Positions 15,946-25,621 of a stretch of DNA of 64,000 nt are shown here, piece by piece. Each line of letters begins with the position of its first letter. Position 1 is the stretch's first letter. This stretch comes from Cytobacillus kochii (GTDB lineage Bacteria; Bacillota; Bacilli; Bacillales; Cytobacillaceae). Below the pieces are notes generated by a model, which had not been told where the DNA came from, made no database searches, and saw nothing but the letters and a program-made list of their open reading frames with translations. The stretch spans positions 1 to 64,000 of the forward strand of contig NZ_JAIVAM010000002.1 in NCBI RefSeq assembly GCF_020171845.1, written 5' to 3'. The translations under genes were made by a program, and so were the position numbers.

Positions 15946-17265
15946 TTATTTTCCAGGCTTAAAGTTCATTTTCATCGCTTTTGCCATGTTTACTGGTAAA
16001 TCTGTATTTTCCATTGTGCCAGTAAACAGTTCTGATCCTGGGCCATAAGTGTAAACGGGGATATCAATTCCTGTATGGCCGGTACTTGTCCAACCGATAG
16101 ATGCCCTTTCTGAAATGATTTGATTGATGGATGAAGCTGGATTATCAGCATTTTTGATTGCTTTGACTTCAGCTTTCGTTAAATCAATCGCTGCATATTC
16201 TTTTAGCACCTTCTTAGCGTTTGTCCGTTTCTTATTAAGTTTGGATGCCATATAGTCACCTGTAGCCGTCACATCTCGTAGCATTTCCACATTAGCACTA
16301 CCATTTCCGTAACCGCCAACAGACATTCCGCCTGTATCATGATCTCCAGCTACAACAACAAGCGTATTGCCATCTTTCTTAGCGAAATCCATTGCTTCAA
16401 TGACAGCTTCTTCGAAAGCTTCGCTGTCTTTCATTGCCCATGCTGCATCATTCGCATGCCCTGCCCAGTCAATTTGACTTCCTTCCACCATTAAGAAGAA
16501 GCCGTTTTTATTCTTTTTCAATGTATCGATAGCCGTTTCCGTCATGTCTGCTAGACTAGGCTGTTGTGTGCCTTCGCGATCAAGTTCCGGTGCCATTCCT
16601 TCTTCGGCAAATAAACCAAGCACTTTATTCGTTTTCTTCACACGATCCAATTCTCTTTTATTTGTAACTAATTGGTATCCGTCGTCTTTTGCTTCATCCA
16701 TTAATTCGTCAGTAAAGTATTTTTGTCCTCCACCTAAGATGACATCCACATCATTGTCGAGTAATTGAGGAGCAATATCTGCTTCATCTGCACGAGAAGC
16801 GACATGTGAAGCGAAGGCTGCTGGAGTCGCATGGGTAATCGTTGAAGTGGCAACTAGCCCAGATGATTTCCCTTTTCTTTCTGTTTCTTCCAAAATCGTT
16901 TTTAGTTCTTTACCAGTCGGATCGGTGCTTATCATACCATTATTGGTCTTTACGCCAGTTGCCATCGCTGTTCCGGCAGCTGCTGAATCTGTAATATTGG
17001 AGTTCGCTGAGTATGTACGTTGCATCGCTATGTTCATCGAGTCAAGAACGGTATCCTCACCTTTATACCAACGATAGTTTGTTGCATAGGCTGCGGAAAA
17101 ACCGTCAGGAATAAGGAAAATGACATTTTGTGCTTTATCTTTCCCCTTTGGCTTCCCTTTCGCTTCTACTTCTTGCTCAGGTAGTACGGTAGAGATGCCC
17201 CCGACAGCAATGGTAGATACAAGTGCGAGTGACAATAGTTTCTTTTTCCAAGTCTTTTTCAACAT
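15946..17265 (-). CDS. secreted alkaline phosphatase (PhoA family)
   Basis: A 439-residue exported phosphomonoesterase. The Sec signal peptide spans about residues 1-35. Catalytic Ser94 lies in ITDSAAAGTAMATG; metal-binding motifs are PDG (53-55), THATPAAFASH, EGSQIDWAGHAND, GDHDTGG and TGHTG, all intact. GGGGGGAAG lies just before the ATG. Three 11-base-spaced PhoP boxes upstream place it in the phosphate-starvation regulon, so it probably scavenges phosphate from esters outside the cell. The length is usual for Bacillus PhoA/PhoB. Confidence 0.93.
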   Translation of the reverse strand: MLKKTWKKKLLSLALVSTIAVGGISTVLPEQEVEAKGKPKGKDKAQNVIFLIPDGFSAAYATNYRWYKGEDTVLDSMNIAMQRTYSANSNITDSAAAGTAMATGVKTNNGMISTDPTGKELKTILEETERKGKSSGLVATSTITHATPAAFASHVASRADEADIAPQLLDNDVDVILGGGQKYFTDELMDEAKDDGYQLVTNKRELDRVKKTNKVLGLFAEEGMAPELDREGTQQPSLADMTETAIDTLKKNKNGFFLMVEGSQIDWAGHANDAAWAMKDSEAFEEAVIEAMDFAKKDGNTLVVVAGDHDTGGMSVGGYGNGSANVEMLRDVTATGDYMASKLNKKRTNAKKVLKEYAAIDLTKAEVKAIKNADNPASSINQIISERASIGWTSTGHTGIDIPVYTYGPGSELFTGTMENTDLPVNMAKAMKMNFKPGK

Positions 17266-17468
17266 GTTTCTTCCCCCCTAAAATGGTTTGTACAAGATAA
17301 CTATAAGGTGGAATTTTTAACGCTTGATAAAGAGAGGGTGAAAAAAGAGTAAAGAAGAAAAAATGGGTAATTAGTGGCAGAAAGGAGTGATTTAGAAGGG
17401 TTTTTACGAATGAAAGAAAAGAATGCTTGCTGAACTTGTTGTGGCAATCGCACTTTTGTTCTAATTTA

Positions 17469-17496
17469 TGTAAAAGTTGCGTGAAGGGGGTGTAAA
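17469..17496 (-). promoter_or_regulatory. three PhoP boxes of the phosphatase gene
   Basis: On the minus strand TTTACA, TTCACG and TTTACA follow each other with exactly 5 bases between (11-base period), the arrangement PhoP~P binds in Bacillus. They lie about 200 bases upstream of the start, implying a long leader. Confidence 0.7.
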
Positions 17497-17520
17497 GGGC
17501 TTTTACACACATGATTGCTT

Positions 17521-17559
17521 ATCGCGATTAGTAGAAGGGGGACTACTACAAATCGCGAT
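17521..17559 (-). other. hairpin between protease and phosphatase genes
   Basis: ATCGCGATT-AGTAG pairs with CTACT-ACA-AATCGCGAT, without a T run. It lies just past the stop of the protease gene and may stabilise the 3' end or terminate weakly. Confidence 0.5.
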
Positions 17560-17564
17560 GTCTG

Positions 17565-18407
17565 TCATGTCATATTTGTAAGCTGTTGTTCCATTATAGA
17601 AAGAAAGTCATCTTCTTTCCAAATGGTGAATGTTTCTTTTATATCATACTGTGTTAATAATGCGATAACGATTTGATAGCCAAGGTAATAGCCTAAGCGG
17701 GTCTGCTTGAAGTTTTTCCCTCCATTAATAGAGAACCATTCTTTATAAATTGTATGACTATCGTTAATGGTCTTCATATCACAAAGAAACTGTTTCGCGA
17801 TCAAACTTTCATTTTTTTGAGCGAAGTCAAGCCACTCTCTGTCTTCTTCAAAGGCGAAATGTTCGTCTAATCGTGCTTCTACTAATAGCGTGGAAAGGGT
17901 CGTTGCGATGCCTTCTTGTAAGAGCCATGTATAGGGATGAGTCCAATTGACAAGATGCCAATCTTGCGAATAGATGTCATTATATAAATAATGCATGACA
18001 TGTCCAAACTCATGGGCAATAATAAGTTTAATATAGGTTTCGTTATAGGGGAGTTTTTCTAGACAAAAGGCTACATCAGGATGATATTGCTGATACACAA
18101 AGGCATTGCTACCGTATAAGCCGACGAGCAAGCGGACTGTTTTAGTATATTTCACATCAAACATCTCTTCATATCGTTGAAGTATTTTTGGTATGTGTTC
18201 AAGAAATAAGTCTCTCATCGGTAAAAGTTCTGGTAGCTTAGGTGAGTGTTTCTTCAATGCAGCTCGTTTTTTTGTTTCAATATGTAAACAATGATGGGCA
18301 AAATAAACATCATAGTCTGCTTGAAATTGATGATAGTACTGTTCTAAGTATTCGGATGTTGGCTGATAATGGCTCACAAAATCTCCAACTGTATCAATGA
18401 TTCTCAA
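17565..18407 (-). CDS. gluzincin-type metalloprotease-like protein
   Basis: A 280-residue cytosolic protein with HEFGH (H132, E133, H136) and a downstream EGIAT with E165 as likely third zinc ligand, the layout of gluzincins and DUF2268-like putative Zn-dependent proteases. There is no signal peptide or membrane helix. It starts at TTG with AAGGAGG about 9 bases away. Transcribed as a single gene. The substrate is unknown; peptidase activity is inferred from the motif only. Confidence 0.75.
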   Translation of the reverse strand: MRIIDTVGDFVSHYQPTSEYLEQYYHQFQADYDVYFAHHCLHIETKKRAALKKHSPKLPELLPMRDLFLEHIPKILQRYEEMFDVKYTKTVRLLVGLYGSNAFVYQQYHPDVAFCLEKLPYNETYIKLIIAHEFGHVMHYLYNDIYSQDWHLVNWTHPYTWLLQEGIATTLSTLLVEARLDEHFAFEEDREWLDFAQKNESLIAKQFLCDMKTINDSHTIYKEWFSINGGKNFKQTRLGYYLGYQIVIALLTQYDIKETFTIWKEDDFLSIMEQQLTNMT

Positions 18408-18544
18408 ATGATGCTGCCTCCTTATTAGTTTTAATGCTAATAAAGTGTTCGCTTCTCAACTGTTAGAATCCTTCCATTTTCATTAAGTGAAAGGAAATCT
18501 AAGAGCAAAGGCGAATATTTTAGCAATAAGGAGCTGATAAAGAA

Positions 18545-18970
18545 ATGAAGGAACGTCTAGTAAGAATAGGAACGACTTATCTACCTGTAATAGATGTGGA
18601 ACAATCCGCAAAGTGGTATCAGAAACATCTGGGTGCAACTGTTAATTATAAGGATCAACATAAAGCTATTCTAGATTTAGCGAATCAAAGTATCTTTTTA
18701 GTAAAAGCAGAAGGTGGAGAGCGTTCCCAATTTGTTGACATAGAAGGCAGAGAACATTTTTCTGTTACTTTTGAAGTGGACGGGTTAGCTGAGCTGGAAA
18801 GATTGCATGCACTTTTTATAAAGGAAGATGTGTTGGTAGAAGCAATGGAAGATCGTGGTCATACGGGCAAGAACTTTATTTTCTACGATTGTAATGGCAA
18901 TCAATTTGATGTTTGGAGTGAGTTAAGTCCAGCGTTTAAACAAAGGAGAACGGATGTTATCTATGATTGA
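18545..18970 (+). CDS. VOC-family (glyoxalase/bleomycin-resistance fold) protein
   Basis: A 141-residue protein with the paired beta-alpha-beta pattern: YLPVIDVEQSAKWYQKHLGA at the start and FIFYDCNGNQFDVWSE at the end, with the metal-ligand Glu replaced by Asp in DVW. VOC proteins act as lyases, dioxygenases or binding proteins; the exact activity is unknown. It overlaps the following acetyltransferase gene by 17 bases, so the two are translated from one mRNA. Confidence 0.8.
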   Translation: MKERLVRIGTTYLPVIDVEQSAKWYQKHLGATVNYKDQHKAILDLANQSIFLVKAEGGERSQFVDIEGREHFSVTFEVDGLAELERLHALFIKEDVLVEAMEDRGHTGKNFIFYDCNGNQFDVWSELSPAFKQRRTDVIYD

Positions 18971-19442
18971 GATGATAGACGAGGATAATAGAGAAAAAGT
19001 GAGTGATTTTTTTTCGAAACATTGGGGCACGACAGAGATGGTTCTCTCCTCTGGCGTCTATCATTGTGATGAGCTGGATGGCTATGTATATAAGGGTACT
19101 AAAGGTGAGATTGTTGGCCTAGTGACTTACATTAGGCATAATGAAGATATATGTGAAGTCATTTCGTTAGACAGTGTCTATGAAGGGCAGGGGATTGGTT
19201 CAAGTTTGATGTGTGTTATTGAAGAAAAGGCAAAAGACTTGGGGGCAAAGGCGGTTCAACTCATCACAACCAATGATAATCTACATGCATTATCTTTTTA
19301 TCAAAAACGCGGTTATGTATTAAAAGCACTTTATCCAAACGCAGTAGAGAAAGCGCGAACTGAAAAACCTTCCATACCATTTGTGGCAAGTAATGGTATT
19401 CCTATCCGAGATGAGTGGTTATTATATAAAATGCTTATATAG
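18954..19442 (+). CDS. GNAT-family N-acetyltransferase
   Basis: A protein of 162 residues with the acetyl-CoA-binding motif EGQGIGSSLMCVIEEKAKDLG and a C-terminal LHALSFYQKRGYVL, as in GNAT acetyltransferases. The ATG at 18954 is preceded by AAAGGAG 6 bases away, inside the end of the VOC gene. The acceptor substrate is unknown. Pairing with a VOC protein is common in small-molecule resistance or repair pairs, but nothing here fixes the role. Confidence 0.85.
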   Translation: MLSMIEMIDEDNREKVSDFFSKHWGTTEMVLSSGVYHCDELDGYVYKGTKGEIVGLVTYIRHNEDICEVISLDSVYEGQGIGSSLMCVIEEKAKDLGAKAVQLITTNDNLHALSFYQKRGYVLKALYPNAVEKARTEKPSIPFVASNGIPIRDEWLLYKMLI

Positions 19443-19546
19443 CACCCTTTTTTATGCAATATTTTATCAGATTGCTCCAACTCATTGGATATTTCACCAA
19501 AGAAAGGGTATGGTAATAGAATCATAGAGTAGTAGGTGAAAGGCAG

Positions 19547-20161
19547 ATGGAGAACTGGATTACAAGTGTGATGGAGCAGTTTGGTTATGTTGGGATTTTT
19601 TTGTTGATTATGTTGGAAAATATCTTTCCGCCCATTCCATCTGAAGTGATCTTAACTTTTGGTGGATTTATGACGACTACTACGAATTTAAGTGTAGCTG
19701 GCGTTGTTGTAACATCGACCTTAGGGTCAGTAGGTGGCGCAGTGGTTCTTTATGGTGTTGGCTTGCTGATTGACATCAGAAAAGTGGAGCAAATCGTAGA
19801 ACGTTGGGGTCATATTTTAAGACTAACCAAAAACGATATTCATAAAGCAAACGGTTGGTTTTCAACATACGGAATGTGGACCGTTTTCTTTTGCCGTTTT
19901 ATCCCTTTGATTAGGAGTTTAATATCTTTACCGGCAGGGATGGGGCATATGAATTTTCTTGTTTTTCTTATTTTGACAACAGCTGGGACCTTGATTTGGA
20001 ATATCGTTCTCGTCCTTATTGGTGCTGCGGTAGGAGAATCATGGGAGTCCGTGGTCGGTTATATGGATGTGTATTCCTATATTGTCTATGGCGCCATTGC
20101 TCTTGTGTTTATTGTTATAGTGATGATTTTTTTAAAAAAGAGAGTTTTTCATAAAAAGTAA
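19547..20161 (+). CDS. DedA/SNARE-associated family membrane protein
   Basis: A protein of 204 residues with about five membrane segments and DedA signatures: ENIFPPIPSEVILTFGGF near residue 25 and FFCRFIPLIRSLISLPAGM in the middle. Family members act in undecaprenyl-phosphate or phospholipid translocation and envelope maintenance. AGGTGAAAGG precedes the ATG. Single gene closed by a hairpin. Confidence 0.9.
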   Translation: MENWITSVMEQFGYVGIFLLIMLENIFPPIPSEVILTFGGFMTTTTNLSVAGVVVTSTLGSVGGAVVLYGVGLLIDIRKVEQIVERWGHILRLTKNDIHKANGWFSTYGMWTVFFCRFIPLIRSLISLPAGMGHMNFLVFLILTTAGTLIWNIVLVLIGAAVGESWESVVGYMDVYSYIVYGAIALVFIVIVMIFLKKRVFHKK

Positions 20162-20188
20162 GGTTGTTACGAGAGGGGGAACAACCTT
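20160..20188. terminator. terminator between convergent genes
   Basis: AAGGTTGTT pairs with AACAACCTT around an 11-base loop, directly after the dedA-like gene. Confidence 0.8.
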
Positions 20189-20196
20189 ACTCTTTA

Positions 20197-20511
20197 TTAG
20201 TTTGTTAAGGTGAAAGCCTCTATTTGTTCTCCCCACTTGACCGTTACATCAATCCTTTCATCTTTTAGTAAATGCAATCTGTTGTCTAAACTACCACTAT
20301 CTCTAAATACCCGCGGATTAGGTATATCTTCATTTTCATCGAAAGCTCTCGTTCTTCCACCAGCAAACTGACTTGTCTCGAAGCTAAAGCTATAATCTAA
20401 AACATTCTTTAATTCTTCTGGGTTCCCCTTATATTTAATCGTAAGCTTATACTCTCCACGTTCGTCTGACAGTATGATATAACGAAGCTCTCCTTCCCAA
20501 TCAATGTTCAC
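20197..20511 (-). CDS. hypothetical protein, possibly 5'-truncated
   Basis: A 104-residue soluble protein with strand-rich sequence, for example GEYKLTIKYKGNPEELKNVL and DERIDVTVKWGEQIEAFTL. The only candidate start is GTG at 20511, without a recognisable ribosome binding site; the frame stays open upstream without a better start. It may be the remaining C-terminal part of a longer, lipoprotein-like gene. Family not recognised. Confidence 0.5.
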   Translation of the reverse strand: MNIDWEGELRYIILSDERGEYKLTIKYKGNPEELKNVLDYSFSFETSQFAGGRTRAFDENEDIPNPRVFRDSGSLDNRLHLLKDERIDVTVKWGEQIEAFTLTN

Positions 20512-20617
20512 TTTGAGGGAAATAAATGATTTCCAAAAAGAACATTTACTCAGAGCGAATGATAACCTTTCAAATGGTGAATTATATAAAATAATAACTA
20601 CTTTAGGGGGGATTACA

Positions 20618-20794
20618 ATGAGAAAGTCTTGGATTATTTTGCTTTTGCTTTTTTTGATTTCCTTATTTATATATACATTTTACCTATTATCTACTAATGG
20701 AGAAGGTGGTATTCCATTTATTATTCTAATGATTAGTAGTGCTGTATTTTTCGGCAGTCTCCGAATGCTCAATTTTAAAACAAAATACCAATAG
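20618..20794 (+). CDS. small two-helix membrane protein
   Basis: Fifty-eight residues from the ATG at 20618, which has AGGGGGG 7 bases upstream. Two hydrophobic segments: IILLLLFLISLFIYTFYLL and IPFIILMISSAVFFGSL, joined by STNGEGG. An upstream in-frame extension to 20504 lacks a ribosome binding site. Function unknown. A hairpin terminator follows 8 bases after the stop. Confidence 0.65.
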   Translation: MRKSWIILLLLFLISLFIYTFYLLSTNGEGGIPFIILMISSAVFFGSLRMLNFKTKYQ

Positions 20795-20802
20795 ACGTTG
20801 TG

Positions 20803-20830
20803 GACCTCTTATAATGAGAGGTCTTCTTTT
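20803..20830 (+). terminator. rho-independent terminator
   Basis: GACCTCTT pairs with AGAGGTC and is followed by TTCTTTT. The AT-rich stretch to 21281 otherwise shows only the cre-like sites below. Confidence 0.85.
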
Positions 20831-21175
20831 CATATCCCCAATGTAATCGGCAAGTAGCGAAAAAATTTTGTTACTTAATTCTATAATTATCACCCTTCGA
20901 AAGAAAGAACTTCCGAGCAATAGAGAAGGCAGTTTAAGATCGCCATTGTTGTTACGTTATTCTAGATTTTATATTAAAAATATTTTTGAACTTATAATAT
21001 AAAATCTCTTCCTAGTAAATTATTTAAATGAAATTTAAATAAAAAATACAATTTAAGAAAAATATTAATGCTTCCCTCCTTTAAAAATAGCTATTTGTGG
21101 TTATTTGAAAAGGGGGGATTTTTTATATATTTCAGGTTAATCAAGATTTAAAGTAAATAAATAAACAGAAAAAAA

Positions 21176-21189
21176 TTAAAACGCTTTCA
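21176..21189 (-). promoter_or_regulatory. cre-like site before the ttd permease
   Basis: Read on the minus strand TGAAAGCGTTTTAA fits TGNAANCGNTNNCA except at one defined position. A second weaker element, GTAAAGCGTTTTCA, follows at 21237-21250, about 60 bases downstream and near the start codon. Carbon catabolite control is likely. Confidence 0.5.
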
Positions 21190-21281
21190 AAAAAATGAAT
21201 AGCGTTAATTTTTTGAATAATTTAGTATTCTGTGTGTAAAGCGTTTTCACTAACTGTTGTATTACTGATGGGGGTATTAAT

Positions 21282-22556
21282 ATGAGTCCAGAAATTATTA
21301 CACTATTATTTTTAATTTTTGCTGTTATTATGTTTGCCTGGGAGAAAATCCCGCTTTCGATTACAGCTATGATTGTTGCAGTGGGGCTTACAATTACAGG
21401 GGTTCTGGACGCATCAGAAGCTTTTTCCGGTTTTGTAGATGGTAACGTACTTCTCTTTATGGCGATGTTTATTGTGGGTGCTGCATTTTTTGATACTGGT
21501 ATGGCTCAGAAAGTTGGGGGTGTTATTACTAAGTTTGCTAAAACAGAAAGACAGTTAATAGTTGCTGTGATGATTATTACAGGTTTAATGTCTGGAGTTC
21601 TTTCTAATACAGGAACCGCCGCAGTTCTTATACCAGTTCTAATTGGTATATCTGCAAAGTCTGGTTTTGCACGTTCTAAACTACTATTGCCATTGGTTAT
21701 GGCTTCAGCAATGGGAGGGAATCTTAGTTTAATTGGGGCTCCAGGTAACATGATAGCTCAGTCAGCACTCCAGGATATGGGGTTGGAGTTTGGATTCTTT
21801 GAATATGCAAAAGTTGGTTTACCGATGCTTATTATTGGGATTATCTATTTTGGGCTATTTGGTTATAAGCTTCTTCCAGATAGAAAGGATGATCCACTAG
21901 ATTCAGACAATGTATATAATCAAGATACTGATTACTCGAAGGTGCCAAAATGGAAGCAGAATGTCGCATTAATTGTCCTTGTTCTAACAATATTGGCAAT
22001 GATATTTGAAGATCTAATTGGTGTGAAATTATATATTTCTGCCTGGGTAGGGGCATTGGTATTAGTTGCTACAAAGGTTATTTCTGAAAAAAACGCAATG
22101 AGATCTATCGATATGAATACAATCTTGCTATTTGTTGGGTCACTTGCACTTGCACAGTCAATGGTGAAATCGGGTGCGGGGGACTTATTGGCCAGTACTA
22201 TTATTGGCAGTATAGGAGAAAATCCTTCACCTTATGTTTTGTTATTTGTTGTATTTATGATATCTGCAATCATGACAAATTTCATGTCCAATACTGCAAC
22301 TACAGCACTTTTAGTTCCGATAGGTCTTTCGATTGCCAATGTAATGGGGGCAGACCCTAAAGCGGTTCTAATGGCAACAGTAATTGGAGGATCTTGTGCT
22401 TACTTAACCCCTATTGGAATGCCTGCAAATACAATGGTGTACAGCTTAGGAGGGTATGCATTTAAAGATTATGTGAGAGCAGGTGCACCCTTGCTTCTTA
22501 TCTCAATAGTTGTAGGAATGATTTTGTTACCAATTCTATTTCCATTCTATCCATAA
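21282..22556 (+). CDS. SLC13/ArsB-type anion permease (probable tartrate or dicarboxylate carrier)
   Basis: A 424-residue protein with about eleven membrane segments. Two repeated halves carry SNTGTAAVLIPVLIG with GGNLSLIGAPGNMIAQ, and SNTATTALLVPIGLS with YLTPIGMPANTMVY, the ion-transporter (IT) superfamily substrate hairpins. It differs from E. coli TtdT. GGGGGT lies 8 bases before the ATG. It precedes ttdA by 569 bases with a hairpin between, so it is probably a separate transcript of the same pathway. Substrate inferred from neighbours. Confidence 0.8.
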   Translation: MSPEIITLLFLIFAVIMFAWEKIPLSITAMIVAVGLTITGVLDASEAFSGFVDGNVLLFMAMFIVGAAFFDTGMAQKVGGVITKFAKTERQLIVAVMIITGLMSGVLSNTGTAAVLIPVLIGISAKSGFARSKLLLPLVMASAMGGNLSLIGAPGNMIAQSALQDMGLEFGFFEYAKVGLPMLIIGIIYFGLFGYKLLPDRKDDPLDSDNVYNQDTDYSKVPKWKQNVALIVLVLTILAMIFEDLIGVKLYISAWVGALVLVATKVISEKNAMRSIDMNTILLFVGSLALAQSMVKSGAGDLLASTIIGSIGENPSPYVLLFVVFMISAIMTNFMSNTATTALLVPIGLSIANVMGADPKAVLMATVIGGSCAYLTPIGMPANTMVYSLGGYAFKDYVRAGAPLLLISIVVGMILLPILFPFYP

Positions 22557-22594
22557 TAGAAAACGAGTTACTATGAACGCAAATAAAAGAAAAT

Positions 22595-22623
22595 CTCTCT
22601 TAGTTTTAAACAAACTGAGAGAG
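22595..22623 (+). terminator. hairpin after the permease gene
   Basis: CTCTCTTAGTTT pairs with AAACTGAGAGAG, with one T-G pair, and has no strong T run after it. It may attenuate rather than stop read-through. Confidence 0.55.
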
Positions 22624-22922
22624 TGCAATGAAAAACATCTGTAAATCGGTACGGATGAGTAAGGATGATTCTAGAAGATCTTAGCTCATTCAATAATCAT
22701 TAAAAAATTTTTTGAAAAAACTCCAAAGTATTTACCAAGGTATTAATTTAGAACCGAAAGGCTCTTTTAAAAGATGAAAAATTAGATTGTATACACATGA
22801 TTCCCTTTATAAAAAGCTTTAAAAAAATTAATGAGATGGTTATTTTTTATATGTTTCAAATCAATAAACGCTTGAGGGTCTAAGATAACTATAAAAAATA
22901 AAATCACAACCTTAAAATAATC

Positions 22923-22936
22923 GAATAGCGCTTACA
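22923..22936 (-). promoter_or_regulatory. weak cre-like site before ttdA
   Basis: TGTAAGCGCTATTC on the minus strand keeps the TGNAANCGNT core but not the final CA. It lies 190 bases before ttdA. Confidence 0.35.
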
Positions 22937-23053
22937 TTTTTGAAAGTTTAATATGTTTGTAAGAAATATACACTAGGTGAAATTCTATATGAGGTAATAT
23001 TTAGAGCATTATTTCCAAAAGCTCATTATCCCTGAGTTAAGTTTTAGAAATAT

Positions 23054-23068
23054 TCGAGATTATCTCGA
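23054..23068 (+). promoter_or_regulatory. perfect dyad upstream of ttdA
   Basis: TCGAGA-TTA-TCTCGA lies 57 bases before the ttdA start and may be a regulator-binding site, for example for the AraC-type protein encoded at the end of the locus. Otherwise 22624-23125 shows nothing clear. Confidence 0.4.
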
Positions 23069-23125
23069 CACGATAAGAATTATTTTTATTGAAACATAAA
23101 ATAAAGTAGAAAAAGGAGAGTTACT

Positions 23126-24040
23126 ATGGAAAAGGTGCAAATGAATAAGAAGCAGGAAGTAGAAAAAATGACAGACATTATCTCAAAGTTTATTACTCTC
23201 GTTAGTTATAAGCTTCCAAAAGATGTAGAAACTAAACTAAAAGAACTAAGTGCTGAGGAGACAAATCCCCTTGCAAAAATAATCTATGAAACTATGGAAG
23301 AAAATCAAAAGCTAGCTAGTGAATTAAAGAGGCCATCCTGTCAGGATACAGGAGTTCTACAGTATTTTGTAAAGTGCGGAGATAATTTTCCATTAATTGG
23401 TCAACTAGATAACATTTTAAAACAGAGTGTATATAAGTCAACAAAAGAAACGCCATTGCGTCATAATTCTGTAGAGACATTTGATGAATATAATACAGGC
23501 GAAAATATTGGAAATGGTTCACCAAGTATCTTCTGGGAAATTGAAGAAGATAGTGACAAAGTGGAGATCTATACCTACATGGCTGGGGGCGGTTGTACTC
23601 TTCCTGGAACTGCTACAGTTCTTATGCCTGGTGAAGGATATGAAGGTGTCGTAAAGTTTGTACTTGATCGAATGACAACGTATGGACTTAACGCTTGTCC
23701 CCCACTTCTAGTAGGTGTCGGAATTGGAACATCTGTTGAAACAGCAGCAATGAACTCTAAAAAAGCACTTATGAGACCTGTCGGAAGCAAAAATACTAAC
23801 GAAAATGCTGCTAAAATGGAAAAACTTCTTGAAGATGGAATAAATGCAATTGGTCTTGGACCTCAAGGGTTAAAAGGTTCTAAGTCCCTAATGGGTGTAA
23901 ATGTTGTAAATACAGCACGACACCCATCGACTATTGGAGTGGCAATTAACACAGGTTGCTGGTCTCACAGAAGAGGCAAAATTACATTTGACGCAAACTT
24001 AAACTACGAAATTGGTACGCACGAGGGGGTAACATTATGA
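23126..24040 (+). CDS. ttdA: L(+)-tartrate dehydratase alpha subunit (class I fumarase type)
   Basis: A protein of 304 residues, co-linear with E. coli TtdA. Shared stretches include [46 protein letters not shown] and [10 protein letters not shown]. The cysteines in [13 protein letters not shown] and NTGCWSHRR suit ligands of the 4Fe-4S cluster. With TtdB it dehydrates L-tartrate to oxaloacetate; a fumarase role is the alternative. AAAAGGAG precedes the ATG. The end overlaps ttdB by four bases (ATGA). Confidence 0.9.
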   Translation: MEKVQMNKKQEVEKMTDIISKFITLVSYKLPKDVETKLKELSAEETNPLAKIIYETMEENQKLASELKRPSCQDTGVLQYFVKCGDNFPLIGQLDNILKQSVYKSTKETPLRHNSVETFDEYNTGENIGNGSPSIFWEIEEDSDKVEIYTYMAGGGCTLPGTATVLMPGEGYEGVVKFVLDRMTTYGLNACPPLLVGVGIGTSVETAAMNSKKALMRPVGSKNTNENAAKMEKLLEDGINAIGLGPQGLKGSKSLMGVNVVNTARHPSTIGVAINTGCWSHRRGKITFDANLNYEIGTHEGVTL

Positions 24041-24648
24041 GAAAGAAAGTATTAACCACACCAATAAAAGACGAAGATCTTAAAGATATAAGAACAGGGG
24101 ACCTTATTTACCTAACTGGTACACTAGTTACCTGTAGGGATGTTGCCCACAGAAGATTGATTGAAAAAGGAGTTCCGCTACCTGTAGATCTTAAAGGGAA
24201 TGCAATTTTCCACGCTGGTCCAATTGTTAGAGATAATGGAAATGAAAACTATGAGATTGTTTCTGTAGGTCCGACAACGAGCATGAGAATGGAGAAATTT
24301 GAAAAAGAATTCATAGCAGAAACAGGTGTGAAAGTCATTGTAGGAAAAGGTGGTATGGGAAAGAATACGGAAGAGGGGTGCAGGGAGCATAAAGCACTTC
24401 ATGTTGTATTTCCAGCTGGGAATGCAGTATTAGCAGCAACAAAGGTTGAACGTATTAAAGAAGTCCACTGGAAAGACCTTGGTATGCCCGAATCACTTTG
24501 GGTATGTGAAGTAAAAGAATTTGGTCCTCTTATTGTTTCAATTGATACAGAAGGAAGCAATGTGTTTGAGCAAAATAAGGTAGAGTTCAATAAGAAGAAA
24601 GAAGAACAATATGAACTCATTAGCAAGCAGGTTGGATTTATCAACTAA
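24037..24648 (+). CDS. ttdB: L(+)-tartrate dehydratase beta subunit
   Basis: A 203-residue beta subunit, co-linear with E. coli Ttd[21 protein letters not shown] at the start, [48 protein letters not shown] and [20 protein letters not shown]. It completes the active site of the oxygen-labile hydro-lyase. Overlap of four bases with ttdA gives coupled translation. The FAH-family gene follows after 19 bases and would act on the product. Confidence 0.9.
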   Translation: MRKKVLTTPIKDEDLKDIRTGDLIYLTGTLVTCRDVAHRRLIEKGVPLPVDLKGNAIFHAGPIVRDNGNENYEIVSVGPTTSMRMEKFEKEFIAETGVKVIVGKGGMGKNTEEGCREHKALHVVFPAGNAVLAATKVERIKEVHWKDLGMPESLWVCEVKEFGPLIVSIDTEGSNVFEQNKVEFNKKKEEQYELISKQVGFIN

Positions 24649-24667
24649 GTGAAGGAGTTCTTGTGAA

Positions 24668-25461
24668 ATGAAGACATTACTAAAGGCACAAACTATAGTT
24701 CGCTATCTGAACCAGGGTAAGGTTTATTACGGAATTGTCGAAGATAACGAGATTATTCAACTGTCTGGTGATTTCATTGAAGTTGTTAACAACGATTTAA
24801 AATATGACGGAGTAAGAGTAAAATATAGTGATGTAAAGATTTTGGAGCCAGTAAGCCCCTCGAAAATCGTTAATTTTGGTTGGACATATGCAGATCACGC
24901 AAAAGAAACTGGGGGCACGGCTAATCTATGTGAACCTTTTCTCTTTTTAAACCGACTTCTTCACTAATCCCGGATCAAGGTGACATCATTCTTCCACCAA
25001 CTAATTTGACAAAACAGGTAGAACTAGAGGGAGAAGTAGCACTCATAATTGGAAAACGTGCGAAAGATGTAAAAGAAGAAGAGGCGTTAGATTATGTTTT
25101 TGGCTGCACTATATTTAATGATGTAACAGCAAGGGACCTGACTAAATCAGATCCTCAGTTTACAAGGGGCAAAGGTTTTGATACTTTTGGGCCATTGGGT
25201 CCATGTATTGTAAAAGGTATAGATCCAACTAACCTAAAGATTGTTACCTCATTAAATGGGGAAGTTGTCCAAGAAGGAAATACGAATCAGATGTCACTTT
25301 CCATTCCTTTTCTTATTAGTTGGATATCACAGGTAATGACACTCGAGCCAGGCGATGTTCTAGCTACTGGTTCACCTTCCGGGAGTTGTTCAATGAATTC
25401 GGGAGACACTGTAGTCGTTGAGGTGGACAATATTGGAAAACTCACCAATTATGTAAAATAA
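24668..25461 (+). pseudogene. fumarylacetoacetate hydrolase (FAH)-family gene, frameshifted
   Basis: The 5' part from ATG 24668 gives an FAH N-terminal domain through PSKIVNFGWTYADHAKETGG to EPFLF, then runs out of frame to a stop at 24967. Adding one base in the TTTTTAAA run at 24944-24951 continues it as KPTSSLIPDQGDIILPPTNL and the complete catalytic domain to 25461, including the metal ligands of ELEGEVALIIG and FNDVTARD. The intact form would be close to FAHD1-type oxaloacetate decarboxylases/acylpyruvases, which suits removal of the oxaloacetate made by TtdAB. A single missing A could be a sequence error or real loss. Confidence 0.85.
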
Positions 25462-25494
25462 ATAGAAACTAAGAGATAAGAATCTATAACAAGG

Positions 25495-25523
25495 GCGATG
25501 CTATGAAAAGCATTGCTTTTTTT
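25495..25523 (+). terminator. rho-independent terminator of the ttd transcript
   Basis: GCGATGCT pairs with AGCATTGC around ATGAAA and is followed by seven T. Confidence 0.9.
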
Positions 25524-25621
25524 GTGAGTCAAAAACAAGGTTAAAACGATAATTACTATGTTTGGTATAATTTGAATTATATTTAGATGATAAATTTATA
25601 CAAAAGTGAGTTGGTAATTAA

